A stretch of 64,000 nucleotides of DNA from Burkholderiales bacterium 70-64 (GTDB lineage: Bacteria; Pseudomonadota; Gammaproteobacteria; Burkholderiales; Burkholderiaceae_E). The notes below the pieces were generated by a model. The model worked only from the letters and a program-made list of their open reading frames with translations. It searched no databases and was not told the origin of the DNA. Position numbers and translations under genes: made by a program. The stretch is from assembly GCA_001898645.1 (NCBI GenBank), contig MKUQ01000011.1, forward strand, positions 1-64,000. The letters are read 5' to 3'. Shown here one piece after another: positions 9,418 through 18,118 of this stretch; position 1 is the stretch's first letter, and every line of letters starts with the position of its first letter.

Positions 9418-10287
9418 CTAGCCGCGTGCGCGCGCCAGCGGATGCCCGCGGCGCAGTTTGCCGAACGCGTAGCCCTGCAATTGCGCGGCCCGCGTCACCA
9501 GCACGAACTTCAGGGTCCATCCCGGCAGCAGCGCGAGCAGGCCGGCGACCCCCTGCAGCGCCGGCGCGGCCGGCGCCGTCGCGGGCAGTGCGGCCGCGGC
9601 CAGCGCGGGTACGATCAGGGCCGCCGGCAGCAGGGTGCCGAGCACCACCACGACGGGCTCGAGCCGGCCGGCGAGCACGAGCGCGGGTTCGGGCGCGTCG
9701 TCGGCCTTCAGCTCCGAGCGGTAGCGCTTCCAGGCCAGCGCGCGTGCCGCGAGCGAGGCGAGCAGCAGCCACGGCAGCCATCCGGGCACGGCTGCGAGCA
9801 CGGCGAGCAGCGCCGTCATCAGGCCGCCGGCCTCGGCGAAGCCGGTGGCCACGACGAGCGGCACGATCGCGGCCTGGCGCCAGGCCGGAACGCCGCGCGT
9901 CGCTTTCAGGATTCGCCCCTGGCAATAGACGAAGGCGATGCCTCCCGCTGCGGCGGCCCACGACAGCACCGGCACGCCGAAGGCCAGGCCCGACAGCGCC
10001 AGGGCGAAGGTCGCCGTGGCCACGATCGCCTCGCGCGTCATCCACGAACGTTGCGGGTGGCGAAAGACGTTCATCGCGCGCCATGGGCGGCCGATCTCGA
10101 GCCATACGCAGGCGAGGCCGGCGCCGACCAGCACCAGCGCGAGCAGCCTGGTGGCGAGCGCGGCCGCATCTCCGGCACCGTGCACGGTCGCCAGTGCCAG
10201 CAGGGCGCCGCCGCTGCCGCCGAAGACGAAGTTGCAGGCCGCACGCCAGTCCCAGTGCCTCTGCAGGACCCTGCCGATGCGGATCAC
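9418..10287 (-). CDS. DmsC/NrfD-like membrane anchor of a molybdoenzyme
   Basis: A 289-residue very hydrophobic protein with about eight membrane segments (Ala/Leu-rich), resembling DMSO-reductase anchor subunits. The motif WLEIGRPWRAMNVFRHPQRS is the recognisable family block. It begins with GTG at 10287 in a GTGA overlap with the iron-sulfur subunit stop, so the two are translationally coupled. It should connect the iron-sulfur subunit to the quinone pool. The binding-protein gene follows after 42 bases. Which of DMSO/TMAO-type reductase or phenylacetyl-CoA oxidoreductase-type enzyme it serves is unresolved. Confidence 0.78.
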   Translation of the reverse strand: MIRIGRVLQRHWDWRAACNFVFGGSGGALLALATVHGAGDAAALATRLLALVLVGAGLACVWLEIGRPWRAMNVFRHPQRSWMTREAIVATATFALALSGLAFGVPVLSWAAAAGGIAFVYCQGRILKATRGVPAWRQAAIVPLVVATGFAEAGGLMTALLAVLAAVPGWLPWLLLASLAARALAWKRYRSELKADDAPEPALVLAGRLEPVVVVLGTLLPAALIVPALAAAALPATAPAAPALQGVAGLLALLPGWTLKFVLVTRAAQLQGYAFGKLRRGHPLARARG

Positions 10288-10934
10288 GCCTTCTCCTTGT
10301 CCCACAGGTAGTAGAAGCCGGGGTCGGTGCCCAGCTCCTCGTGCATCTGGAACCAGGTGTTCTCGCTCAGCAGCTTCGAGACGTTGCTGTCCGGGTCCTC
10401 GATGTCGCCGAAGGCGAGGGCATCGGCGATGCAGGCGTTGGCGCAGGCCGGCGAGGCGTCCGGATCGACGCCGGGCGTCAGGCCCCGGGCCTTGCCGGCA
10501 TCGATGCGATCGACGCAGAAGGTGCACTTCTGCGCGACGCCCAGGCGAGCCTCGTCGAAGCGCTGCGCCTCGGTGGCCGTGGCCGGGCCGTAGGCGAACG
10601 ACGGCTTCTCGACCTTGTAGCGGGCCTGGTAGGGACAGGCGACCGCGCAGTACGCACAGCCGATGCAGATGTCGTAGTCGATGGTGACGATGCCGTCGTC
10701 GCGCTTGCGCGTGGCGGTGCTCGGGCACACGTCCAGGCAGGGAGGGTCGGAGCAATGCTGGCAGCCCACCGGCATGAAGGTGCGCTCGACGTTCGGAAAC
10801 TCCCCCGTCTCGATGTCGAGCACCTTGCGCCACTGCACGCCCGGCGGCGTGGCGTTGGTGAGCTTGCAGGCCGCCGTGCAGGTCTGGCAGCCGACGCAGC
10901 GGCGCAGGTCGGCGACCATCGCATAGCGCGTCAT
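10284..10934 (-). CDS. Iron-sulfur subunit (four [4Fe-4S]) of a molybdoenzyme
   Basis: A 216-residue electron-transfer subunit of the DmsB/PsrB/PadC type. Four cysteine groups are visible: CVGCQTCTAACK, CQHCSDPPCLDVCP, CIGCAYCAVACP, and CTFC paired with CANACIADA. Together they fit four cubane clusters. The opening MTRYAMVADLRRCVGC and the ending GFYYLWDKEKA resemble the PadC-type subunits of phenylacetyl-CoA:acceptor oxidoreductase as I remember them, but DmsB-like proteins are close. No signal peptide. ATGA overlap with the catalytic gene upstream and GTGA overlap with the anchor downstream show a tight operon. Confidence 0.85.
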   Translation of the reverse strand: MTRYAMVADLRRCVGCQTCTAACKLTNATPPGVQWRKVLDIETGEFPNVERTFMPVGCQHCSDPPCLDVCPSTATRKRDDGIVTIDYDICIGCAYCAVACPYQARYKVEKPSFAYGPATATEAQRFDEARLGVAQKCTFCVDRIDAGKARGLTPGVDPDASPACANACIADALAFGDIEDPDSNVSKLLSENTWFQMHEELGTDPGFYYLWDKEKA

Positions 10935-13678
10935 CGCTGCTTCCCGACGCGCGCCACGGAGACCCTGACCGCGTCGATCGACGAGCCCGTGCCGTCGATC
11001 AGGTCCATGGTCATCGGCACCAGGTCATTGAGGCTCGGCATCTGGAAGTCTTTCGCGTAGGGCGTCTTCCAGTGGCCGAACTGGCCGATCATCACGATCA
11101 CGTCGGGGCGCACGCCCTCGCGCAGCAGCGCCTTGCCGCGCGTCCTGCCGACCGGGGAGGTGACCTCGATCAGGTCGCCGTCGGCGATTCCCAGCGCCGC
11201 GGCGCGCCTGCGGTTGATCATGATGCCGCTGTGGCCGGCCACGTTCTCGGCGACCTCGCGCATGAGCTGGATGCCCACGTTGCCGCCCCAGGCGTACTGC
11301 ATGCTGCGCGCGGTCAGCAGCCAGAACGGGAAATCGGCGATGTCGACTTCGAAGTTGCGCCGGTAGACCTCCTCCCACAGGCCGTTCAGGTCTTTCCACT
11401 CCGGGAAGGCCTCGTAGTCGTGCAGCTGCAGGTCCCACCAGTCGATGCCGTTCTCGTGCAGGCGGTTGGTGAGCTGCCTGCCGATGCGCAGCACGCGCTC
11501 CTGGTAGGGTAGCTCGAAGCGGTGATCCAGGTCGACCATGCGCGGGTAGAGGTACCAGTTCAGCTTCGAGAACGGCTTGGTCCGGAAGCCGTGCTCCTTG
11601 AACCAGTCGAGGCCGTCGCTGGCCGCGCCGTCGGTGACGTCGATGCTCGCTGCGCGGCACACCGCGTCCCAGATCTCCTCGACGCTGTGCTGGCGGCCGG
11701 TGTCGAGCGAGAAGTCGTAGCCTTCGCCCGCGAGCGGCAGGCCGCAGACCCCCGCGTTGATCATGGCGTTGAAGCCTTCCTGCAGCCCGGTGCGGCGCGC
11801 CAGCTCGGCGGCGATCCAGGTGAATTCGCGCGTCTCGCCCTGCGGCTCGACCACCGGCTGGCGCAGCACCCAGCCGCGCGCCTCCCAGAACTGCTCTTCG
11901 TAGCGCGTGCCGCCGAGGCGCACCAGCTGCGTGCCTTCGAGGTCGGTGCGGTCGGGCAGCAGGATGTCGGCGAAGTGATTGGTCTCGTCGTGCGTGTAGG
12001 CGAACGCGACCATGAACGGGAAGCGCGCGATGGTCTCGCCCAGCCGCGTGGTTTCCGAGAACGAGATCAGCGGGTTGCAGCGATAGACGAACCACACCTC
12101 CGGCGGGTTGGGCACCGGCCAGCTCGGCGCGCCGCGCCCCTGCAGCCTGAGCCAGGTGAGCGAGGTCGAGCCGACCGCCTGCGCGTAGGGCCCGTTGCCC
12201 GTGCCCGGGATGAGCGTGCTGTAGGCGTGGCGCACCGTCGGCTTGGCGATCCAGTTCTCGCGGTCCGTCGGGTGGAAGGGGTAGTCGAGGAAGCCGTCCG
12301 GTCCGGGGGTGACGGTGGCCATGCGGTCATGATCGAGCCCGGGCTTGGACAGCAGCACCGTGGTGCCCAGCAGTCCGCCCGGCACCTCGAGCCCGCCGAC
12401 CAGCACCATCAGCACGGTGCGTGCCCACACGCACTCGTAGGAGCCCCAGCCGTTGTTGACCGACTTGCCGATGGTGACCGCCACCGGCCGCAACGGCAGC
12501 ACGCGGCCGGCGATCTCGACCGTTGCGCCGATGCGGGCGTGCGACAGGAATTCGTTGGCGATGCGCCGGATCGTCTGCGCGGGCACATCGCACACGTCCG
12601 CGGCCCACTCCGGCGTGCGGCGGGCCACGTGGGCCATCAGCTTCGCGTGCGCGGGGATCGCCTCCACCCCCTGGTGGTGCCACAGCTGCTCGTCGGCGCC
12701 GACCTCGACGGCGTCCACGGGATAGGTGCCGGTCAGGGCGGGATCGATGTCCGGCGTGTCGTACGCGACGGCGCGCGCCGTGCGCAGGTCCCACACCAGC
12801 GGCTTGCGGCTGGCCGGGTCGCGCAGGTAGAAGCCGTTGGGCCCGATCAGGTAGGGCGAGGCGGTGCGCCGCTTCAGGAACGGCACGTCCAGTTCGTCCA
12901 GCGCATGCTCGTGCACCAGCACGTGGACCATGGCGTAGAGGAAGGCCGCGTCGGTCTTCGGCCTGATCGGGATCCATTCGGCAGCCTGGGCGCCGGTCAC
13001 CGACAGGTGGGGCTCGATCTGCACCCGCTTCATGCCGCGCACGCGGGCATCGGCGCCGCGGCGCACGCTGGTGACCCCGCCCGAGGCGTCGATGTTGAGC
13101 CCGAACGAGACGATGTACTCGACCATCGGCGTGTCGGGACAGACCGTGAAGCCGCGGTGCCACAGCTCGCCGTAGAGGTGCTCGGTGTGCTTGCACTTGA
13201 CCGTGCCCCCGGCACCCAGGCTCATGTCGATCGGGCCCCAGGCGGCGAAGAAGGCGGGAAACGCGCCCATGTACATCATGGGCGTGCCGGCGCCGCCCGT
13301 GCTGAAGGCGAAGCGCGGATCGCCGTTCCCGTCCAGGAGCCCGGTTTCGCGGATGTTGCGCAGCCGGGCGGCGATGGTGTCGAGCGCCTCGTCCCAGCTG
13401 ATCGGCACCCAGCCCGGATCCTCGTCGCGACCCTTGCGCGGGTTGGTGCGCTTCATCGGCTGCTGCAGCCGGTGCGGGTTGTAGATCTTCTGCACCAGCC
13501 CGTAGGGCTTGACGCAGATCTTGCCGTCGGCCGGGTGCAGGCCGCGGGCGCAGAAGTTCGGCTCGACCTTGGTCGCCACGCCGTCGACGACCTCCACCAT
13601 CAGCACGTCGGGGCCGTTGACGCACTGGTAGCAGTAGGTCGGGACCTTCTTGCGATTGCCTGCGATCGGTTGCGTCAT
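10931..13678 (-). CDS. Molybdopterin oxidoreductase catalytic subunit (PadB/DMSO-reductase family)
   Basis: A 915-residue bis-MGD enzyme of the DMSO reductase family. The N-terminal cluster region is unusual: C16-x2-C19 is followed by Pro at 23 where the third Cys of CxxCxxxC is expected, with C43 and C55 further on. A possible metal-ligand Cys lies in GGTVKCKHTEH, aligned to the usual ligand position only by eye. The C-terminal MGD-binding domain includes INRRRAAALGIADGDLIEV. There is no twin-arginine signal, so the active site should face the cytoplasm. I chose ATG 13678; an in-frame ATG at 13705 lacks a ribosome site. Candidates are a PadB-like phenylacetyl-CoA oxidoreductase or a cytoplasmic reductase for the compound brought in by the TorT-like importer. 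Confidence 0.82.
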   Translation of the reverse strand: MTQPIAGNRKKVPTYCYQCVNGPDVLMVEVVDGVATKVEPNFCARGLHPADGKICVKPYGLVQKIYNPHRLQQPMKRTNPRKGRDEDPGWVPISWDEALDTIAARLRNIRETGLLDGNGDPRFAFSTGGAGTPMMYMGAFPAFFAAWGPIDMSLGAGGTVKCKHTEHLYGELWHRGFTVCPDTPMVEYIVSFGLNIDASGGVTSVRRGADARVRGMKRVQIEPHLSVTGAQAAEWIPIRPKTDAAFLYAMVHVLVHEHALDELDVPFLKRRTASPYLIGPNGFYLRDPASRKPLVWDLRTARAVAYDTPDIDPALTGTYPVDAVEVGADEQLWHHQGVEAIPAHAKLMAHVARRTPEWAADVCDVPAQTIRRIANEFLSHARIGATVEIAGRVLPLRPVAVTIGKSVNNGWGSYECVWARTVLMVLVGGLEVPGGLLGTTVLLSKPGLDHDRMATVTPGPDGFLDYPFHPTDRENWIAKPTVRHAYSTLIPGTGNGPYAQAVGSTSLTWLRLQGRGAPSWPVPNPPEVWFVYRCNPLISFSETTRLGETIARFPFMVAFAYTHDETNHFADILLPDRTDLEGTQLVRLGGTRYEEQFWEARGWVLRQPVVEPQGETREFTWIAAELARRTGLQEGFNAMINAGVCGLPLAGEGYDFSLDTGRQHSVEEIWDAVCRAASIDVTDGAASDGLDWFKEHGFRTKPFSKLNWYLYPRMVDLDHRFELPYQERVLRIGRQLTNRLHENGIDWWDLQLHDYEAFPEWKDLNGLWEEVYRRNFEVDIADFPFWLLTARSMQYAWGGNVGIQLMREVAENVAGHSGIMINRRRAAALGIADGDLIEVTSPVGRTRGKALLREGVRPDVIVMIGQFGHWKTPYAKDFQMPSLNDLVPMTMDLIDGTGSSIDAVRVSVARVGKQR

Positions 13679-13815
13679 CGTCACGCCATCCCGCGGGGAA
13701 TTCATGCCGCGTCGGCGACACCCTACGGCGCGTCGCATCGCGCCGCTATCCGATAATTCCGTGCTTGATCCCGGAAGAGCGGGAAATCGCGCGGCTTTCG
13801 CCGAAGGCGCGCCGG

Positions 13816-14775
13816 TCAGCCGTACGCCGGTTCCGCCTCGAGCACCTCGTGAGCGACCTCGCGCAGGCAATCGATCAGCTCGGGCACCGCCGGGTTCGCC
13901 TCGTTATGGCGGGACCACACGGCGCCGATCGGAAGCGCGGCCCCGGGGACCGCGATCGGCAACACGCGCAGCATGCCCACGCGTGAATAGTGCAGCGCCA
14001 GATGCCGCGAGTAGAAGCTGATCGCGTTCGTCTCGCGCAGATAGGTGTTGCTGGCGGTCATCGATCCGGATTCGACCATTGCGGAGGCCGTCGTGAGCTC
14101 GAGCGCGGCGAGCGCTCCCTCGACGGTCGCGCGGAAGATCGACCCCAGCGGCGGCATCACGACCGGGTAGGGCAGCAGGTCGGCGGCCGCGATCCGTCGC
14201 CGCGTGGCGAGCGGGTGGCCCATCCCGCAGACCACCGCCACCCCGTCTCCCGGGTGCAGCGCGGCCGTCTCGAGGCCGAGTGTCATCGAGGCAGGCGGAA
14301 GGGTGCCGACGACCACGTCGAGGAGGCCCTCGCGAAGCAGCGGCAGCAATCGGTCCGCGGTGGCCTCCTGGAAACTGATGGCCGTGCCCGGCCGCCTGGC
14401 CTGCAGGCGTATCGCCGCCCGTGGCGCCAGCGCCGGCGCCGCGACCGGCAGCGTGCCGATGCGCACACGCCCGGTCGATCCCGAGCGCATCTGGCGCAAC
14501 TCGTCGCGGGCGGCGTCCAGATCGCGCAGCACTGAGCGCGATACCCGGATCAGGCACCGGCCGTAGGCGGTCGGCACCAGGCCTCTCGAGCCGCGCTCGA
14601 ATAGCGTGACCTCGAGCCCGCGCTCGAGCTCGGCAAGGGTCTTCGAAACCGCAGGCTGGGTGATGTTGAGGAAGGCGGCGGCCTTGCCGACGTGACGGAA
14701 GTCGTCGAGCGCCACGAGCAACTGCATGTGCCGCGGCTTGAGGTTGGCCCTGATGTACCACTCGAGTCTCGCCAT
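13816..14775 (-). CDS. LysR-family transcriptional regulator
   Basis: A 319-residue regulator. The winged helix-turn-helix lies at residues about 15-75 (KAAAFLNITQPAVSKTLAEL) and the effector-binding domain fills the rest. It is divergent from the sulfatase gene across a palindrome at 14804-14821 that fits a LysR box. In the other direction it is followed after 137 bases by the molybdoenzyme genes on the same strand. It may control the sulfatase-TRAP operon, the molybdoenzyme operon, or both; the divergent palindrome favours the sulfatase side. Confidence 0.9.
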   Translation of the reverse strand: MARLEWYIRANLKPRHMQLLVALDDFRHVGKAAAFLNITQPAVSKTLAELERGLEVTLFERGSRGLVPTAYGRCLIRVSRSVLRDLDAARDELRQMRSGSTGRVRIGTLPVAAPALAPRAAIRLQARRPGTAISFQEATADRLLPLLREGLLDVVVGTLPPASMTLGLETAALHPGDGVAVVCGMGHPLATRRRIAAADLLPYPVVMPPLGSIFRATVEGALAALELTTASAMVESGSMTASNTYLRETNAISFYSRHLALHYSRVGMLRVLPIAVPGAALPIGAVWSRHNEANPAVPELIDCLREVAHEVLEAEPAYG

Positions 14776-14803
14776 CGCCGGTCGCCCTCGTCGAGTCGCC
14801 CGA

Positions 14804-14821
14804 GATTACCGGAAGGTTATC
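14804..14821. promoter_or_regulatory. Probable LysR operator
   Basis: GATTACC-GGAA-GGTTATC is a dyad with six of seven pairs matching, and it contains the T-N11-A spacing typical of LysR boxes. It lies 28 bases before the LysR start and upstream of the divergent sulfatase. The GGAAGG inside it could be mistaken for a ribosome site for an ATG at 14826. Confidence 0.55.
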
Positions 14822-14906
14822 GACGATGCAGCAACATTCATTGGCCGCGCGGCGGCGGCGCTGCGATAGTCGTGCATCGTACCCGGCCACGCCCTCCCTG
14901 CGACGC

Positions 14907-16490
14907 ATGCCCGACCCGAGTCCACGACCGCTGCGCAACGTCCTGTTCGTCATGTGCGACCAGTTGCGCTGGGACTACCTGTCCTGTTACGGGCATCCGT
15001 CGCTCCGCACCCCGGCAATCGACGCGCTGGCCGCACGCGGCGTGCGCTTCGACGCCGCGTACGTGCAGTCGCCCGTGTGCGTGCCTTCGCGGATGTCGTT
15101 CTATACCGGCCGCTACGTCGGCAGCCACGGTACGACCTGGAACCATGTTCCGTTCGCGGCCGGCGAACAGACGCTGGGCGATCACCTCGCCCGGGCGGGC
15201 CGTCGCGCGGCGCTCGCCGGCAAGACGCACGTCGTGCCCGACTTCCCGGGCCTGCGGCGGCTCGGCATCGAGCCCGAGTCGCCCGAGGGCCGCCTGCGCC
15301 TCGACGGCGGGTTCGTCGAGCTCGACCGCTACGACGGGCACGCGCCGCCGGGGTCCGAGTCCGGCTATGCCGACTACCTGAGGGCACACGGCTACACGGG
15401 GGCCGATCCATGGACCGACTACGTGATCGCCGCCCGGGACGAGCATGGCGAGAAGGCGAGCGGCTGGCTGCTGCGCAACGCGCACCTGCCGGCGATCGTC
15501 CGCGAAGAGCACTCCGAGACCGCGTACATGACCGATCGCGCGATCGAGTTCATCGAGTCGCAGGGCGACGAGCCGTGGGTGCTGCACCTGTCGTACATCA
15601 AGCCGCACTGGCCGCTGATGGCGCCGGCGCCCTATCACGACATGTTCAGGTCGTCCGGCACCGGCAGGATCGTCCGCGCCGATCCCGCGTCGGAAAACCC
15701 GCACCCGGTCCTGCAGGCCTACCGCAAGGCGCACGAGGATTGCCTGAGCTACGGGCGCGAGGAGGTCGTCCGTCACGTCCGCCCGACTTACATGGGACTG
15801 GTCAGGCAGGTCGACGACCACCTGCAGCGCGTGCTCGACTGCCTGGAGCGCAGCGGCCGCGCGAAGGACACGCTGATCGTGTTCACTTCGGACCACGGCG
15901 ACCACCTCGGCGACCACGGGCTCGGCGAGAAGGAGCTGTTCTACGAGCAGGCGGTGCGCGTGCCGCTGATCGTCGTCGACCCCCGCCCGGGCGCGGACGC
16001 CACGCGGGGGACCGCGATCGACGCGTTCGTCGAGTCGGTCGACGTCGTGCCGACCCTGCTCGAGGCCATCGGGCTCGATCCGGCGCCGCACGTCGTCGAG
16101 GGGCGGTCGCTGCTGCCGCTGCTCGAAGGCCGCGGTGCGGGGGACTGGCGCGAGGCGGTGTTCAGCGAGCTCGACTTCTCCTTCCGTTCGGCGCGCCGCG
16201 TGCTGGGCCTGCCCGCCGACGGCTGCTACGGATGGATGGCGAGGACCCGACGCTGGAAGTACGTCCACTGGAAAGGCATGCGCCCGCAGCTGTTCGACAT
16301 GCTGCACGATCCGGACGAGCTGGTCGACCTGGGCGATGCGCCCGGCTGCGACGCGGTGCGGGCCGAGATGAGGCATCGGCTGATGGAGTGGTCGCTGAAC
16401 CGCAAGGCGCGTACCACGGTCGATGCTGCGGCGATCGAGCGGCGAACCGAGGACTGGCGGCGCAACGGCTTGTTCATCGGGGTATGGTGA
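14907..16490 (+). CDS. Sulfatase / phosphonate monoester hydrolase family enzyme
   Basis: A 527-residue alkaline-phosphatase-superfamily hydrolase. The Cys-type sulfatase motif is C58-V-P-S-R62 followed by MSFYTGR, so C58 would become formylglycine. Metal-binding regions are MCDQLRWD near residue 18 and TSDHGDHLGDHG. No signal peptide, so it works in the cytoplasm on an imported ester. I prefer ATG 14907; an ATG at 14826 would add 27 Arg-rich residues of non-coding character, and its apparent ribosome site is part of the LysR palindrome. No maturation enzyme is in the window. The TRAP genes that follow probably import the sulfate ester, or take up the freed acid. Phosphonate monoester hydrolase is the main alternative. 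Confidence 0.82.
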   Translation: MPDPSPRPLRNVLFVMCDQLRWDYLSCYGHPSLRTPAIDALAARGVRFDAAYVQSPVCVPSRMSFYTGRYVGSHGTTWNHVPFAAGEQTLGDHLARAGRRAALAGKTHVVPDFPGLRRLGIEPESPEGRLRLDGGFVELDRYDGHAPPGSESGYADYLRAHGYTGADPWTDYVIAARDEHGEKASGWLLRNAHLPAIVREEHSETAYMTDRAIEFIESQGDEPWVLHLSYIKPHWPLMAPAPYHDMFRSSGTGRIVRADPASENPHPVLQAYRKAHEDCLSYGREEVVRHVRPTYMGLVRQVDDHLQRVLDCLERSGRAKDTLIVFTSDHGDHLGDHGLGEKELFYEQAVRVPLIVVDPRPGADATRGTAIDAFVESVDVVPTLLEAIGLDPAPHVVEGRSLLPLLEGRGAGDWREAVFSELDFSFRSARRVLGLPADGCYGWMARTRRWKYVHWKGMRPQLFDMLHDPDELVDLGDAPGCDAVRAEMRHRLMEWSLNRKARTTVDAAAIERRTEDWRRNGLFIGVW

Positions 16491-16569
16491 GCCGGACCGC
16501 TGGCGATCGCCGGCGGTCGCGTTGGAGGATTCGATGCGTCGGCCGGCGGCATCGAGCACGGAGGAGACG

Positions 16570-17598
16570 ATGAAAATGACGTTGATCAGGAATGCGTTCG
16601 CGGCGGCGGCGCTGTGGTTCTCGCTGTGTGGCGGTGCCTATGCGCAGCACAAGCTGCTGCTCAGCACCTTCTTTCCTTCCACGCATCCCATCTATGCCGA
16701 GGTGATGGTGCCGTGGGCAAGGGACGTCGAGGCGGCCACGCAGGGCCGGGTCAAGGTGGAATTCTCCCCGAGCAGCCTGGCGCCTCCGCCCGGGCAGCTC
16801 GACATGGTCCAGAAGGGGATCGCCGACGTCACCCTGCAGTTCGCCGGCGTGGTGCCGAACCGGCTGCAGCTGGAGCTGGTCACCGAGCTGCCCGGCCCGG
16901 TGGCCGATTCGGCCAGGATGTCGCAGGCGCTGTGGAGCACCCACGAGCGCTTCTTCCGCAAGGCGGGAGAGTACAAGGGGCTGCACCTGCTGGCGCTGGT
17001 GGCGTTTCCGCCGCAGGAGCTGTTCTGCGTCAAGGAGCCGTACACGACGCTGGAGCAGCTGCGCTCGGCGAAGATCGCGACCACCCCGGGGACTGCCGCG
17101 CACCAGTATGGGGCCGTTACCACCGGCGTGGTGGCCGGCCCGGCCGTGCGCTTCTTCGAGACCGTGTCCAAAGGCATCGTGGACGCCTACGCCGGGGTGA
17201 CGCCGATCGACGTGATGAGCTTCAACCTTGCTCCGAGCACGCGCTGCGCGATTCGCTTCCCGGACCTTCGTACCGCCGGCTCGTTCGCGCTCGTGGCCGG
17301 CGAACGCAAATGGAAGGAGATCGCCGAGGGCGACCGCGCGGCGATCGAGGCGATTTCGGGCAAGGCGTTTGCCGAGCGCATGGCGGTCATGGACCGTGCC
17401 AACGCAGCCGCCACGCAGAAGCTGCTCGATGCCGGGGTCAAGTTCCACGATGCGAGCGCGCAGTTCACCGCCGAGCTGAAGAAGGCCTGGTCCTTCCTCG
17501 ACGAGGAGTGGATACGGGAGGCCGGCAAGCGGGGCATCGACGGTGCGGCCGCGCTCGAGCACTATCGCGCGCAGGTTCGCGGCGGCGCCGCGCGCTGA
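16570..17598 (+). CDS. TRAP transporter substrate-binding protein (DctP family)
   Basis: A 342-residue periplasmic binding protein. The Sec signal ends AYA|Q, and the mature protein opens HKLLLSTFFPSTHP as DctP proteins do. The TRAP signature area is ..IVDAYAGVTPIDVMSFNL, where the family usually has the substrate-carboxylate Arg earlier in the chain. The start ATG at 16570 has a strong GGAGGAG site six bases upstream; 49 upstream in-frame codons are not credible. It begins a compact P-Q-M set and follows the sulfatase by 79 bases. Ligand unknown; organic acids are usual for TRAP systems. Confidence 0.88.
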   Translation: MKMTLIRNAFAAAALWFSLCGGAYAQHKLLLSTFFPSTHPIYAEVMVPWARDVEAATQGRVKVEFSPSSLAPPPGQLDMVQKGIADVTLQFAGVVPNRLQLELVTELPGPVADSARMSQALWSTHERFFRKAGEYKGLHLLALVAFPPQELFCVKEPYTTLEQLRSAKIATTPGTAAHQYGAVTTGVVAGPAVRFFETVSKGIVDAYAGVTPIDVMSFNLAPSTRCAIRFPDLRTAGSFALVAGERKWKEIAEGDRAAIEAISGKAFAERMAVMDRANAAATQKLLDAGVKFHDASAQFTAELKKAWSFLDEEWIREAGKRGIDGAAALEHYRAQVRGGAAR

Positions 17599-17619
17599 GC
17601 CGCGGCGGGGGAGTCCTTC

Positions 17620-18102
17620 GTGCCTGCTCCATGGTTGCGCTGGCTCGAGCGCCTCGCCGGAACGGCATTATTCGCGATGCTGGCCCTGACGACCGCCGAC
17701 GTCGTCGGCCGCTATCTGTTCCGCCGGCCGCTGCCCGGGGTCATCGAGCTGGTCCAGTACGCGATGGTGCTCGTCGTCTTCGCGGCCCTGCCGGTGGTCA
17801 CCTTCAGGGGCCAGCACATCTCGGTCGGCCTGCTCGACGGCAAGCTGCACGGACGCGTCCGAAGGCTGCAGCAGGTCCTGGTGGGCGCGACCTGTGCGGT
17901 GGTGCTGGCGGCGCTCGCCTGGACGCTGTACGACGTCGCCGGTTCGATGCGCGAGCAGGGCGACGTCATCGGCTATCTCAGGCTGCCGACCTTCCTGGCG
18001 GCCTACCTGATGTCGGCGATGTCGCTGGTGACGGCCGGCATCTGTCTGCTGGCCGCACTGCGGCCGCCCGCCGCTGCCGATCCCGGGCAGCCGGCGCATT
18101 GA
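17620..18102 (+). CDS. TRAP transporter small permease (DctQ family)
   Basis: A 160-residue four-helix membrane protein. It begins with GTG at 17620 behind GGGGGAG. The family block DVVGRYLFRRPLPGVIELVQY sits in helix 1-2, and the region around FRGQHISVGLL precedes helix 3. It scaffolds the large permease and lies 21 bases after the binding protein and 16 bases before DctM. Confidence 0.88.
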   Translation: MPAPWLRWLERLAGTALFAMLALTTADVVGRYLFRRPLPGVIELVQYAMVLVVFAALPVVTFRGQHISVGLLDGKLHGRVRRLQQVLVGATCAVVLAALAWTLYDVAGSMREQGDVIGYLRLPTFLAAYLMSAMSLVTAGICLLAALRPPAAADPGQPAH

Positions 18103-18118
18103 TCCGGGGCGGATTCCG

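Noticed and set aside
14826-14906. An upstream ATG for the sulfatase with an apparent GGAAGG ribosome site
   Set aside because: The GGAAGG belongs to a palindromic LysR-type site, and the 27 added residues are Arg-rich and unlike sulfatase N-termini. Kept only as an alternative.
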